Notes under the pieces: generated by a model
Told to the model about the DNA's origin: nothing
Databases searched by the model: none
The model's input: only the letters and a program-made list of their open reading frames with translations
In this document: positions 56,165 to 64,000 of the stretch, in pieces
How positions within the stretch are numbered: position 1 is the stretch's first letter
How the letters are laid out: each line of letters begins with the position of its first letter
Program-made: the position numbers and the translations under genes
Source: Vallitalea sp.
GTDB taxonomy: Bacteria > Bacillota > Clostridia > Lachnospirales > Vallitaleaceae
Assembly (NCBI RefSeq): GCF_025211055.1
Contig: NZ_JAOARO010000088.1
Location: 124,001 to 188,000, forward strand
Direction of reading: 5' to 3'
Length of the DNA stretch: 64,000 nt

Positions 56165-58006
56165 ATGTGTGGAATTGCTGGATGGGTTAATTATAATAAG
56201 AACATTAGTCAGAAAAGAAGAGTTATTCATAATATGACAAACCAATTGGTTCATAGGGGACCAGATGAATATGGTTTCTATTATAAAACTAATATCTTGT
56301 TGGGGCATAGAAGATTAGTGGTTATTGACCCTAATGGTGGTAAACAGCCGATGACTAAAAAAATAGGAGAACATGAATATACTATTGTTTATAATGGAGA
56401 GATATATAATACAAATGAACTAAGAGAAAAGCTGTCTCAAAAAGGTTATAAGTTCGAATCTCATTGTGATACTGAAGTGGTTTTAGTTTCCTATATAGAA
56501 TGGGGTGAAGATTGTACTACATACCTTAATGGAATATTTGCTTTTGGTATATGGGAACAAAAGTCAAAATCTCTGTTCCTAGCAAGAGACAGGTTAGGTG
56601 TAAAGCCTTTATTCTATGCTTATATCAATGGGTCATTCATATTCGGCTCTGAAATAAAAGCATTATTAGAATTTCCTGGATTAGAACCTGTAATTGATGA
56701 AAATGGGCTATTAGAACTGTTCAGTCTTGGACCAAGTAGAGTACTTGGCAGTGGTGTGTTTAAAAATATTTGTGAATTGAAACCTAGCGAATTTATTATA
56801 TTAACTTCTAAGAATCTATATAAGCATATATATTGGAAGCCAATAACTAGTTATCATACAGAAAATGATGAAGATACTTTTGAACATACAGCATATTTAG
56901 TTGAAGATTCAATAAAGAAACAACTTATTTCAGATGTACCTATATGTACATTTTTATCTGGAGGACTTGATTCCAGTGGCATTTCATCGATAGCCTCTGA
57001 ATATTTTAAGAATCAATCTAAAAGATTAACTACGTATTCTATAGATTATGAAGACAACGACAAATATTTTGTAGCTTCTGATTTTCAACCAAGTAATGAT
57101 AATATATGGGTTAAGCGTGTCAATAAATACATTGGTTCCCAACATAAAAAAATTATTATAAATAACGATATGCTAGTGAAAGCTCTGCAAGATGCTGTAA
57201 TAGCATATGATCTACCTGGTATGGCTGATATTGATTCTTCACTTATGCTATTCTGTGAGAAAGTAAAAAGCAATCATACAGTGGCATTATCTGGAGAATG
57301 TGCTGATGAGATATTTGGGGGATATCCTTGGTTCAGGAAACAGGAAGATGTATATTATAATGGTTTCCCATGGAACAAATACATAAATGAAAGAAAATCC
57401 TTCCTATCAAAAGAATTAAATAAGTTAAAGTTAGAGGAGTTTGCCAATACTAAGTATATGGACACAATTGGCGATATTGATTTCTTAGATAATGAAACAG
57501 AATATGAGAAAAGAATCAAGAAACTTACATATATTAATCTAAAATGGTTTATGCTAACATTATTAACACGCAAGGACAGGATGAGTATGTATAAAAGCCT
57601 AGAGGTCAGAGTACCATATGCTGATCATAGAATCGTAGAATATACTTGGAACATACCCTGGAAAATTAAAAACCATAATAATATAGAAAAAGGCTTATTA
57701 AGAAAAGTTCTTAGTTCATATTTGCCAGAAGATGTAGCGTATAGGAAGAAATCACCTTACCCTAAAACTTATAATCCTGAGTATAGTAATTCTGTAAAAG
57801 CATTACTAAAAAATATACTAGATGATAAAAGCAGTCCTATTCATAATCTAATTGATACTCAAAATGCATATAATCTAATTAATAATGATGGAGAAACATT
57901 TATAACACCCTGGTTTGGACAATTAATGAAAGAACCTCAGTTCATCGCTTATCTAATTCAACTTAACTATTGGCTTGAACACTATAAGATAAAGATTGAT
58001 TATTAA
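56165..58006 (+). CDS. asnB: Asparagine synthetase (glutamine-hydrolysing)
   Basis: A 613-residue two-domain enzyme. The N-terminal glutaminase uses Cys2 after Met removal (MCGIAGW), with LVHRGPDEYG and the YNGEIYN motif. The synthetase domain from residue ~235 has the PP-loop FLSGGLDSSG for ATP. It makes asparagine from aspartate with glutamine as nitrogen donor. AAAGGAG precedes the ATG. It is transcribed away from tyrS. Close homologues also serve antibiotic or cell-wall amidation, but nothing here points to that. Confidence 0.93.
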   Translation: MCGIAGWVNYNKNISQKRRVIHNMTNQLVHRGPDEYGFYYKTNILLGHRRLVVIDPNGGKQPMTKKIGEHEYTIVYNGEIYNTNELREKLSQKGYKFESHCDTEVVLVSYIEWGEDCTTYLNGIFAFGIWEQKSKSLFLARDRLGVKPLFYAYINGSFIFGSEIKALLEFPGLEPVIDENGLLELFSLGPSRVLGSGVFKNICELKPSEFIILTSKNLYKHIYWKPITSYHTENDEDTFEHTAYLVEDSIKKQLISDVPICTFLSGGLDSSGISSIASEYFKNQSKRLTTYSIDYEDNDKYFVASDFQPSNDNIWVKRVNKYIGSQHKKIIINNDMLVKALQDAVIAYDLPGMADIDSSLMLFCEKVKSNHTVALSGECADEIFGGYPWFRKQEDVYYNGFPWNKYINERKSFLSKELNKLKLEEFANTKYMDTIGDIDFLDNETEYEKRIKKLTYINLKWFMLTLLTRKDRMSMYKSLEVRVPYADHRIVEYTWNIPWKIKNHNNIEKGLLRKVLSSYLPEDVAYRKKSPYPKTYNPEYSNSVKALLKNILDDKSSPIHNLIDTQNAYNLINNDGETFITPWFGQLMKEPQFIAYLIQLNYWLEHYKIKIDY

Positions 58007-58062
58007 ACAGATTTTGGGATAATTAGTTAATTTGGTTGATATGTGAAGGGAATGAGATATAA

Positions 58063-58335
58063 ATGAAAAAAAAGAATGTCAGAAGAAGAAATAGATATAA
58101 TTCAAGAAACCGAAAAAAAGAAGAAACTTATTCCAGTAAACTAGCTATTAAGATTTTTATATCTTTTATAATACTACTATCAACACTTTATCTAAAAAAA
58201 TATGAAATAAAAATCGGTGAATTTGATGTAGATAGTATCTATGAAGTACTGTATTATAATGAAGATTTTGAAGAATTATCTAATAAAGTACTAAAAATCG
58301 GTGATGAAACAGCTGTCAAAGATTTTTTGAATTAA
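58063..58335 (+). CDS. Small basic membrane protein of unknown function (possible remnant)
   Basis: A 90-residue protein: a very basic N-terminus (KKKNVRRRNRYNSRNRKKEE), one transmembrane helix (~28-46), and an acidic tail with VDSIYEVLYYNEDFEEL. The arrangement recalls the N-terminal part of SpoIVFA-like M23 peptidases that precede the same radical-SAM/RNase G/L21 cluster in related genomes, but the peptidase domain is absent. It may be an independent small protein or a truncated remnant. GAAGGGAATGAG precedes the ATG; a terminator follows. Confidence 0.6.
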   Translation: MKKKNVRRRNRYNSRNRKKEETYSSKLAIKIFISFIILLSTLYLKKYEIKIGEFDVDSIYEVLYYNEDFEELSNKVLKIGDETAVKDFLN

Positions 58336-58357
58336 TATATAGTAAGAGTTAATATAG

Positions 58358-58420
58358 TGGGACTGGTCAAAATGCATTTATTATAGCTTAATCATAGATG
58401 TATTATTAAGCAGTCCTTTT
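58358..58420 (+). terminator. Terminator after the small membrane protein gene
   Basis: GGACTG (58360-58365) pairs with CAGTCC (58411-58416), with an inner CTTAAT/ATTAAG stem, then TTTT. Confidence 0.72.
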
Positions 58421-58521
58421 ATAATTAAAATATAGTTGTTATATTTTTGGTTTTATTATATTATTATATAAGTTAAATAAACTAATATAATACTCATAGA
58501 TTAAAGGAGTTAACTAATAAA

Positions 58522-60375
58522 ATGGATAAAAAGTTAAAACTTACAGATGATATTTTACTTAGTGTAGAAAAACCTGCAAGATATTTAGGTAATGAAATTA
58601 ATGTTGTAGGTAAAGATATTAATGATATAGATATTAGATTTGCTTTATGTTTTCCTGATGTCTACGAAATAGGAATGTCCCACGTTGGATTATCTATACT
58701 TTATGATTTTCTTAATAAAAGAGAGGATACTTTTTGTGAACGTGTATTTTCTCCTTGGGATGATCTTGAAAAACTAATGCGAGAAAAAAATATTGATCTT
58801 TTTAGTTTGGAATCCCAAGATGATATTAAGGGTTTTGATTTTCTAGGATTCACAGTTCAATATGAAATGAGTTATACTAATATATTAAATACGATTGATT
58901 TATCAGGTATGTCAGTGTACAGTAAGGATAGATTAGAAAATGATCCTATTGTATGTGCTGGTGGTCCATGTACTTATAATCCTGAACCAATAGCAGATTT
59001 TATAGACTTTTTCTATATTGGAGAGGCAGAGACAACATTGCCAGAAATCCTTGATTTATATAAGACCCATAAGAAAAATGGAGGTACTAAAGAAGAATTC
59101 TTAATTAAACTGTTAGATATAGAAGGAGTATATGTTCCAAAATTCTATGATGTTACTTACAAAGAAAATGGTGAAATCAAAGAATTTAAACCAAATCATA
59201 AAAATGCTAAGGCTAAGATTAAGAAGCAAATAGTGATGGACCTAACAAATGCACCTTATCCAAGTAAACCTCTAGTTCCACTTATTCAAACTGTTCATGA
59301 CAGAGTAGTCTTAGAATTATTTAGAGGATGTGCTAGAGGATGCAGGTTCTGTCAAGCCGGTATGATATATCGTCCTCTAAGAGAAAAAGATGTAAATGTT
59401 CTTAAAAAACAAGCTACTGAATTAATTAATAATACAGGACATGATGAAATATCACTTATTTCATTAAGTTCAAGTGATTATACAGGTTTAGAAGAATTAA
59501 CTAATTATTTAATAGATGAATTTGGCAATGATAAACATGTTAATCTATCTCTACCATCACTTAGAATTGATAAATTCTCATTGGATATTATGAGCAAAGT
59601 ACAAGAGTTAAGAAAAAGTAGCATTACCTTTGCGCCTGAAGCAGGCTCACAAAGATTAAGAGATGTAATAAATAAAGGTATCACAGAGGAAGATATATTG
59701 TCAGGTTCTTCTAGGGCTTTTGAAGGTGGTTGGACAAGAGTGAAGCTATATTTTATGCTTGGACTTCCAACTGAAAATTATGAAGATATAGAAGCTATTG
59801 CAAAACTTGGACAAGATATAGTAGAAGAGTATTATAAATTGCCAAAAGAAGTTAGAAAAAGAAAACCACAGATTGTAGTAAGTACATCATTTTTTGTTCC
59901 AAAAGCTTTTACACCATTCCAATGGACAGCACAGGATACTTATGATACTTTCATGGAAAAACAGACTTTTCTTAATAAGAACATAAATAAAAAGAGTATC
60001 AAATATAATTGTCATGATGCAAAAACTAGTATGTTAGAAGGTGTAATGGCTAGAGGTGATAGGAAAATATCAAAAGTTATATACAGTGCATGGAAAAATG
60101 GTGCTACATTTGATGCTTGGTCAGAATTTTTTAGATTTGAAAATTGGGAGAATGCTTTTGAAGAAAATGATATAGATCCGTTATTTTATTCTTCAAGAGA
60201 AAGAGCATTTGAAGAGATCTTACCTTGGGATTTTATAGATACAGGAGTTACAAAAGAATTTTTATATAGAGAATACTCACGTGCCAAAGAAGGAATCGTC
60301 AGTAAAAATTGTATTGATTCTTGTATGAATTGTGGAGCTAAAAGTTTTGGTGGAGGTATTTGCTATGTTGATTAG
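58522..60375 (+). CDS. TIGR03960 family B12-binding-like radical SAM protein
   Basis: A 617-residue radical SAM enzyme. An N-terminal cobalamin-binding-like fold (FPDVYEIGMSHVGLSILYDFLN) is followed by the radical SAM core with the [4Fe-4S] motif CARGCRFCQAG near residue 275, then a C-terminal region ending in a cysteine cluster (CIDSCMNCGAKSFGGGIC). The family is almost always next to the TIGR03936 gene and RNase G; its reaction is unknown. AAAGGAG precedes the ATG. The last codons overlap the next gene by 11 bases. Confidence 0.92.
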   Translation: MDKKLKLTDDILLSVEKPARYLGNEINVVGKDINDIDIRFALCFPDVYEIGMSHVGLSILYDFLNKREDTFCERVFSPWDDLEKLMREKNIDLFSLESQDDIKGFDFLGFTVQYEMSYTNILNTIDLSGMSVYSKDRLENDPIVCAGGPCTYNPEPIADFIDFFYIGEAETTLPEILDLYKTHKKNGGTKEEFLIKLLDIEGVYVPKFYDVTYKENGEIKEFKPNHKNAKAKIKKQIVMDLTNAPYPSKPLVPLIQTVHDRVVLELFRGCARGCRFCQAGMIYRPLREKDVNVLKKQATELINNTGHDEISLISLSSSDYTGLEELTNYLIDEFGNDKHVNLSLPSLRIDKFSLDIMSKVQELRKSSITFAPEAGSQRLRDVINKGITEEDILSGSSRAFEGGWTRVKLYFMLGLPTENYEDIEAIAKLGQDIVEEYYKLPKEVRKRKPQIVVSTSFFVPKAFTPFQWTAQDTYDTFMEKQTFLNKNINKKSIKYNCHDAKTSMLEGVMARGDRKISKVIYSAWKNGATFDAWSEFFRFENWENAFEENDIDPLFYSSRERAFEEILPWDFIDTGVTKEFLYREYSRAKEGIVSKNCIDSCMNCGAKSFGGGICYVD

Positions 60376-61039
60376 AATAAAATTTGCAAAAGAAGGTACA
60401 ATGAAATTTATTGGACATTTGGATTTGATAAGAAATTTTCAAAGAGTATTCAAGAAAGCCAAGTTTCCAATTGCTTATTCCGAAGGGTTTAACCCACATC
60501 CAATTATGTCTATAGGAGCACCACTTTCTGTAGGTATAACTAGTGAAGCAGAGTACTTGGATGTTAAGCTTAAGGAAGATATTGATATAAATTATCAAAT
60601 CAAGAACCTTGACTTACATGCACCAGAGGGAATAAGAATTCTTAATATTACTGTACTTCCTGAGAAAGCTAAAAGTGCTATGGCCTTAATTGATGCTGCA
60701 AAATATAAGATTACCGTAAATAATATTACTATTACTGAGGACATGATAAATAATCTAATGTCCAAGAGTAATATAATTATTACTAAAAAGAATAAAAAAA
60801 ATGTTCTAAAAGAAATAGATATAAAGCCAGGAATATTCAATATTGCTTTAGGAGAAGATGGTGCTGTATTATTGCTAATTGCTACGGGTAGTAGAATGAA
60901 TGTAAAACCTGATATAGTGTTGGATAATCTATGTAAAGTTAATGATATAGAGTACAATAAGTTTGATTTCAAAATTCATAGACAGGAAATATATTATATC
61001 AGTGATAATAAGTTTCTTCCCTTAGATAAGATATTATAG
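60365..61039 (+). CDS. TIGR03936 family radical SAM-associated protein (DUF2344)
   Basis: A 224-residue protein of the DUF2344 family, starting MLIRIKFAKEGTMKFIGHLD and with AYSEGFNPHPIMSIGAPLSVG. It is the constant partner of TIGR03960 proteins, sometimes fused to them. The frame opens at 60332, but GGTGGAGG upstream of ATG 60365 marks the start, 11 bases inside the preceding gene. The function is unknown; a shared RNA or ribosome-related modification is possible from the neighbouring RNase and ribosomal protein genes. Confidence 0.92.
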   Translation: MLIRIKFAKEGTMKFIGHLDLIRNFQRVFKKAKFPIAYSEGFNPHPIMSIGAPLSVGITSEAEYLDVKLKEDIDINYQIKNLDLHAPEGIRILNITVLPEKAKSAMALIDAAKYKITVNNITITEDMINNLMSKSNIIITKKNKKNVLKEIDIKPGIFNIALGEDGAVLLLIATGSRMNVKPDIVLDNLCKVNDIEYNKFDFKIHRQEIYYISDNKFLPLDKIL

Positions 61040-61049
61040 GAGTGTTAAA

Positions 61050-62240
61050 ATGCCATATAAATTAATTGTTGCAAAAGATGAAGATATTGTATACAGTGCA
61101 TTATTAGATGAAAACAGAAGATTGATAGAGCTTGGTATAAATGAAGAAGACAGTAATGAACTTATAGGGAAAATATATATAGGAAAAGTTGTCAATGTAA
61201 TAAAAGGTATGAATGCAGCATTCATCAATATTGGACGAAGCAAAAATGCTTATATGTCACTTGATAATAGTTCAGATATATTTTATACCAAGAGTAATGC
61301 ATCTAATAAGCTGTCCAATGGTGATGAAATAATGGTTCAAATAATAAAAGAAGAGCATGGTAGTAAGGGATGTGTTGTATCACCTAATATATCCCTTACA
61401 GGTCGTTATGTGGTGCTTACTAAAGGGAAAAACTTTATTGGATTATCAGGTAAGATAAAGGGAGAAAAAGAGAGAAAACGTCTTAAGGATATATTAGAAA
61501 AACACGTTACCGAATCTTATGGTTTTATTGTTAGAACTAATGCGTATCAAATACAAGAAGAGCTTATTGAAAATGAAGTAGAAGAACTAATTACAAGATA
61601 TAATTCTATCATAGATACTGCGAAGTATAGAACATGTTATACTGAAATATATAAAGGAATTAACTCGGTACTGAAATTTGCTAGGGATATGTACGACATT
61701 GATATAGTTGAATATATTATTGACGATAAAGAATTATATGAAGAAGTTAGGTCTTATTTTGAAAAAACTAATCCAGAGCTAATGGATAAAATTAGGTTCT
61801 ATGAAGATGAAAATCTTTCTTTGATGAATCTATATGGATTGAATGATAAGATTAGAAAAGCTTTGTGCGAAAGAGTTTGGTTAAAATCTGGAGGATGTAT
61901 AGTTATTCAACCTACTGAAGCGTTGGTTTCTATTGATGTAAATACTGCCAAATTTACTGGTAAAAAGAATCTTGAAGAAACTATATTCAAAACGAATATT
62001 GAGGCTGCAAAGGAAATAGCCTATCAAATAAGACTTAGAAATCTATCAGGTATCATTGTTGTTGATTTCATTGACATGAAAAATAAAGAACATAATAAAC
62101 AGCTCTTAAGAGAACTATGTTCATATGTTAAAAAGGATAGAAACAGAGTTTTTGTTGTAGGAATGACTGGATTAGGTCTTGTTGAGATGACAAGAAAGAA
62201 AACTAATAAACCTCTATATCAACAATTAGTAAAACATTAA
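61050..62240 (+). CDS. rng: Ribonuclease G/E family endoribonuclease
   Basis: A 396-residue endoribonuclease. The S1 RNA-binding domain is residues ~35-115 (IYIGKVVNVIKGMNAAFINIG). The catalytic aspartates are in VSIDVNTAKFTG and VVDFIDM. The protein ends at GLVEMTRKKTNKPLYQQL, just before the CPxC zinc-link motif that holds RNase E/G dimers together, so that element and the rest of the C-terminus are missing. No frameshift remnant is visible downstream. TAGGAG precedes the ATG. Confidence 0.92.
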   Translation: MPYKLIVAKDEDIVYSALLDENRRLIELGINEEDSNELIGKIYIGKVVNVIKGMNAAFINIGRSKNAYMSLDNSSDIFYTKSNASNKLSNGDEIMVQIIKEEHGSKGCVVSPNISLTGRYVVLTKGKNFIGLSGKIKGEKERKRLKDILEKHVTESYGFIVRTNAYQIQEELIENEVEELITRYNSIIDTAKYRTCYTEIYKGINSVLKFARDMYDIDIVEYIIDDKELYEEVRSYFEKTNPELMDKIRFYEDENLSLMNLYGLNDKIRKALCERVWLKSGGCIVIQPTEALVSIDVNTAKFTGKKNLEETIFKTNIEAAKEIAYQIRLRNLSGIIVVDFIDMKNKEHNKQLLRELCSYVKKDRNRVFVVGMTGLGLVEMTRKKTNKPLYQQLVKH

Positions 62241-62263
62241 AACCCCTTAAAACCAGAAAATCC

Positions 62264-62292
62264 TTGACATTTGTAGTGAATTATGGTAAAGT
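62264..62292 (+). promoter_or_regulatory. Promoter of the L21 operon
   Basis: Consensus TTGACA (62264-62269), a 17-bp spacer and TAAAGT preceded by an extended TGG. Confidence 0.8.
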
Positions 62293-62297
62293 TTTTT

Positions 62298-62379
62298 AGT
62301 GGTATAGCCGCACGAAGAGGTTATAAGATTTCTTAGGAAACACCGAATTCGGCGAGTCTTGATAAAAGGAGGTGCCAAA
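62298..62379 (+). ncRNA. Ribosomal protein L21 leader
   Basis: The leader between promoter and rplU contains TAGCCGCACGAAGAGGTT, then TAGGAAACACCGAATTCGGC and GAGTCTTG before AAAGGAGGTG. This matches the conserved Firmicutes L21 leader (CACCGAATTCGGCGAGTCT core), which is believed to let L21 control its own operon. The match is by recognition, not by covariance search. Confidence 0.82.
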
Positions 62380-62691
62380 ATGTACGCAATTATTGAAACT
62401 GGTGGAAAGCAATATAAAGTTTGCGAAGGTGATTCAGTTAGAATCGAAAAATTAGGAGTAGCTGCTGGCGAAACTGTAACATTTGACAAAGTTTTAATGA
62501 TATCTAATGACAATGGTTTAACTGTAGGTAACCCAACTGTTAGTAATGCTACTGTAACTGCAACTGTTGAAGCAGAAGGCAAAAACAAAAAAGTTATAGT
62601 TTACAAGTATAAAGCTAAAAAAGGTTATCATAAAAAGCAAGGTCATAGACAACCATTTACTGAAGTTAAAATCCAAAAGATTAACGGGTAA
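62380..62691 (+). CDS. rplU: 50S ribosomal protein L21
   Basis: A 103-residue large-subunit protein beginning [13 protein letters not shown], with the basic RNA-binding end [19 protein letters not shown] 62380 follows the strong AAAGGAGGTG; an upstream in-frame ATG at 62359 lies in the leader. It forms the usual cluster with prp and rpmA and is preceded by its autoregulatory leader. Confidence 0.97.
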   Translation: MYAIIETGGKQYKVCEGDSVRIEKLGVAAGETVTFDKVLMISNDNGLTVGNPTVSNATVTATVEAEGKNKKVIVYKYKAKKGYHKKQGHRQPFTEVKIQKING

Positions 62692-62699
62692 TTTTTATT

Positions 62700-63026
62700 A
62701 TGATTACTGTTAATGTATTTACGAGTAACGAGATAATAAACGGTTTTGAATTAATTGGTCACGCAGGTTATTCTGAATATGGTAAAGATATAGTATGTGC
62801 TGCACTGTCAGTATTAACTATAAATACTATTAACTCAATTGAGAATTTTACAGATGACTTATATGATTGTTCTACAGATGAACAGATAGGATATATGTCA
62901 TTTAAAATATTGGATAAAGTTAGTGATGAATCTTATTTATTACTGAAATCAATGATATTAGGTATAGAATCAATGATAGAAGAATACGGTAGTGATTATA
63001 TAACTCTTGTTATCAAGGAGGTGTAA
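62700..63026 (+). CDS. prp: Ribosomal-processing cysteine protease Prp
   Basis: A 108-residue protease. The catalytic histidine is in [11 protein letters not shown] and the cysteine in [12 protein letters not shown], the conserved Prp dyad. It cleaves the N-terminal extension of L27, whose gene is 2 nt downstream. The start is ATG 62700, eight bases after rplU; no strong site is visible, so translation is probably coupled. Confidence 0.95.
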   Translation: MITVNVFTSNEIINGFELIGHAGYSEYGKDIVCAALSVLTINTINSIENFTDDLYDCSTDEQIGYMSFKILDKVSDESYLLLKSMILGIESMIEEYGSDYITLVIKEV

Positions 63027-63028
63027 GC

Positions 63029-63313
63029 ATGTTAAGAATGAACCTTCAATTCTTTGCTCATAAAAAAGGAGTAGGTTCTACTAAGAACGGTAGAGACTCT
63101 GAGTCAAAGAGATTAGGCGCTAAAAAAGCTGATGGACAAACTGTAAAAGCTGGAAATATTTTATATAGACAACGTGGAACTAAAATTCATCCAGGTGAAA
63201 ATGTAGGTAGAGGTGGCGATGACACTTTATTTGCATTAGTTGATGGAGTAGTTAGGTTTGAAAGAAAAGGCAGAGATAAGAAACAAGTTTCTGTATATCC
63301 AAAAGCTCAATAA
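63029..63313 (+). CDS. rpmA: 50S ribosomal protein L27 with Prp-cleavable N-terminus
   Basis: A 94-residue protein. The N-terminal [10 protein letters not shown] precedes [14 protein letters not shown]; Firmicutes L27 is cut after FFA by Prp to expose the functional end near the peptidyl-transferase centre. The extension is therefore real and not a wrong start. AAGGAGGTG precedes the ATG. A strong terminator follows. Confidence 0.97.
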   Translation: MLRMNLQFFAHKKGVGSTKNGRDSESKRLGAKKADGQTVKAGNILYRQRGTKIHPGENVGRGGDDTLFALVDGVVRFERKGRDKKQVSVYPKAQ

Positions 63314-63322
63314 GTTTACTGA

Positions 63323-63357
63323 AAAGTTTCAAATGGTTTCATTTGAAACTTTTTTTT
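63323..63357 (+). terminator. Terminator of the L21-L27 operon
   Basis: AGTTTCAAATG (63325-63335) pairs exactly with CATTTGAAACT (63340-63350) across a 4-nt loop, followed by a run of T. Confidence 0.93.
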
Positions 63358-63593
63358 ATGTTTTTTATAATCAAATATATTGAACTTATTGAAAATGGAT
63401 GTAATTTTTTTGAATAGGTATATAGACAGTATAATTAATAAATACTATAATTAAAGGTAATTTAGTCTACAAAGTTAAATATCACTTTAAATTATAGTGA
63501 TTTTATAATATAATACACATAGATTAATAAGTATTAACTAAAAATAAGATTAATAATTTCGACTTAATTAATTTTCCTAATGGGAAAGGATAG

Positions 63594-64000
<407 letters not shown>

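Noticed and set aside
62241..62263. Frameshifted C-terminus of RNase G
   Set aside because: The short stretch before the L21 promoter encodes no CPxC motif in any frame.
63029..63060. Wrong start of rpmA because of extra N-terminal residues
   Set aside because: The NLQFFA extension is the Prp cleavage sequence, and prp is the adjacent gene.

Overview
The window looks like the chromosome of a low-G+C, anaerobic Gram-positive bacterium of the class Clostridia. The signs are strong AT bias, AGGAGG-type ribosome binding sites, a Prp protease next to an L27 with a cleavable N-terminus, an L21 leader RNA, a DUF6472-type small protein, and a molybdo-flavoenzyme purine-degradation cluster typical of anaerobes. 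I cannot name the species; an order such as Lachnospirales is a reasonable guess from gene content. I see no phage, plasmid, insertion sequence, rRNA or CRISPR array.

Region 1 (1-20097) is a divergent purine-catabolism island. Leftward run ssnA, ygfK and a fused iron-sulfur/molybdopterin xanthine dehydrogenase of the selenium-dependent type, cut by the window edge. Rightward run a YheO-type PAS/HTH regulator, ygeY, ygeW, xdhA, xdhB, xdhC, a 493-residue PLP enzyme, a hydantoinase, adenine deaminase, a threonine-synthase-like PLP enzyme and guanine deaminase, closed by a strong terminator. Deaminases feed hypoxanthine and xanthine to the dehydrogenases. YgfK, SsnA, hydantoinase, YgeY and the PLP enzymes probably dismantle the ring products, and YgeW may conserve energy as carbamoyl phosphate. 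The divergent spacer holds a good promoter preceded by two exact 19-bp tandem repeats, and the rightward operon contains a perfect 13-bp inverted repeat between xdhA and xdhB. No canonical YgeX is present.

Region 2 (20165-25990) holds a large secreted protein with a duplicated C-terminal domain, a tiny possible transcription unit, a membrane-anchored unknown, tRNA-Leu(CAA), a DUF6472 protein, and an ECF sigma factor with its zinc-finger anti-sigma factor. Region 3 (26000-39170) is housekeeping: polA (proofreading site lost), coaE, a peptide-type binding lipoprotein, an FtsA-like actin homologue followed by a diguanylate cyclase, a YycJ-like hydrolase, an ACT protein with its DUF711 partner, and pepD.

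Region 4 (39190-54680) is regulatory and transport: a TetR repressor whose likely 33-bp palindromic operator covers the promoter of an ATC-hydrolase-family gene, a TSUP exporter, and an AraC-controlled operon with a complete Opp/Nik-type importer plus four consecutive ABC half-transporters. The last set looks like a metallophore or metal uptake locus. Region 5 (54716-64000) returns to core genes: tyrS, asnB, a small membrane protein that may be a remnant, two radical-SAM family proteins (TIGR03960 and TIGR03936), an RNase G/E without its zinc-link, the L21 leader with rplU-prp-rpmA, and the start of obgE.
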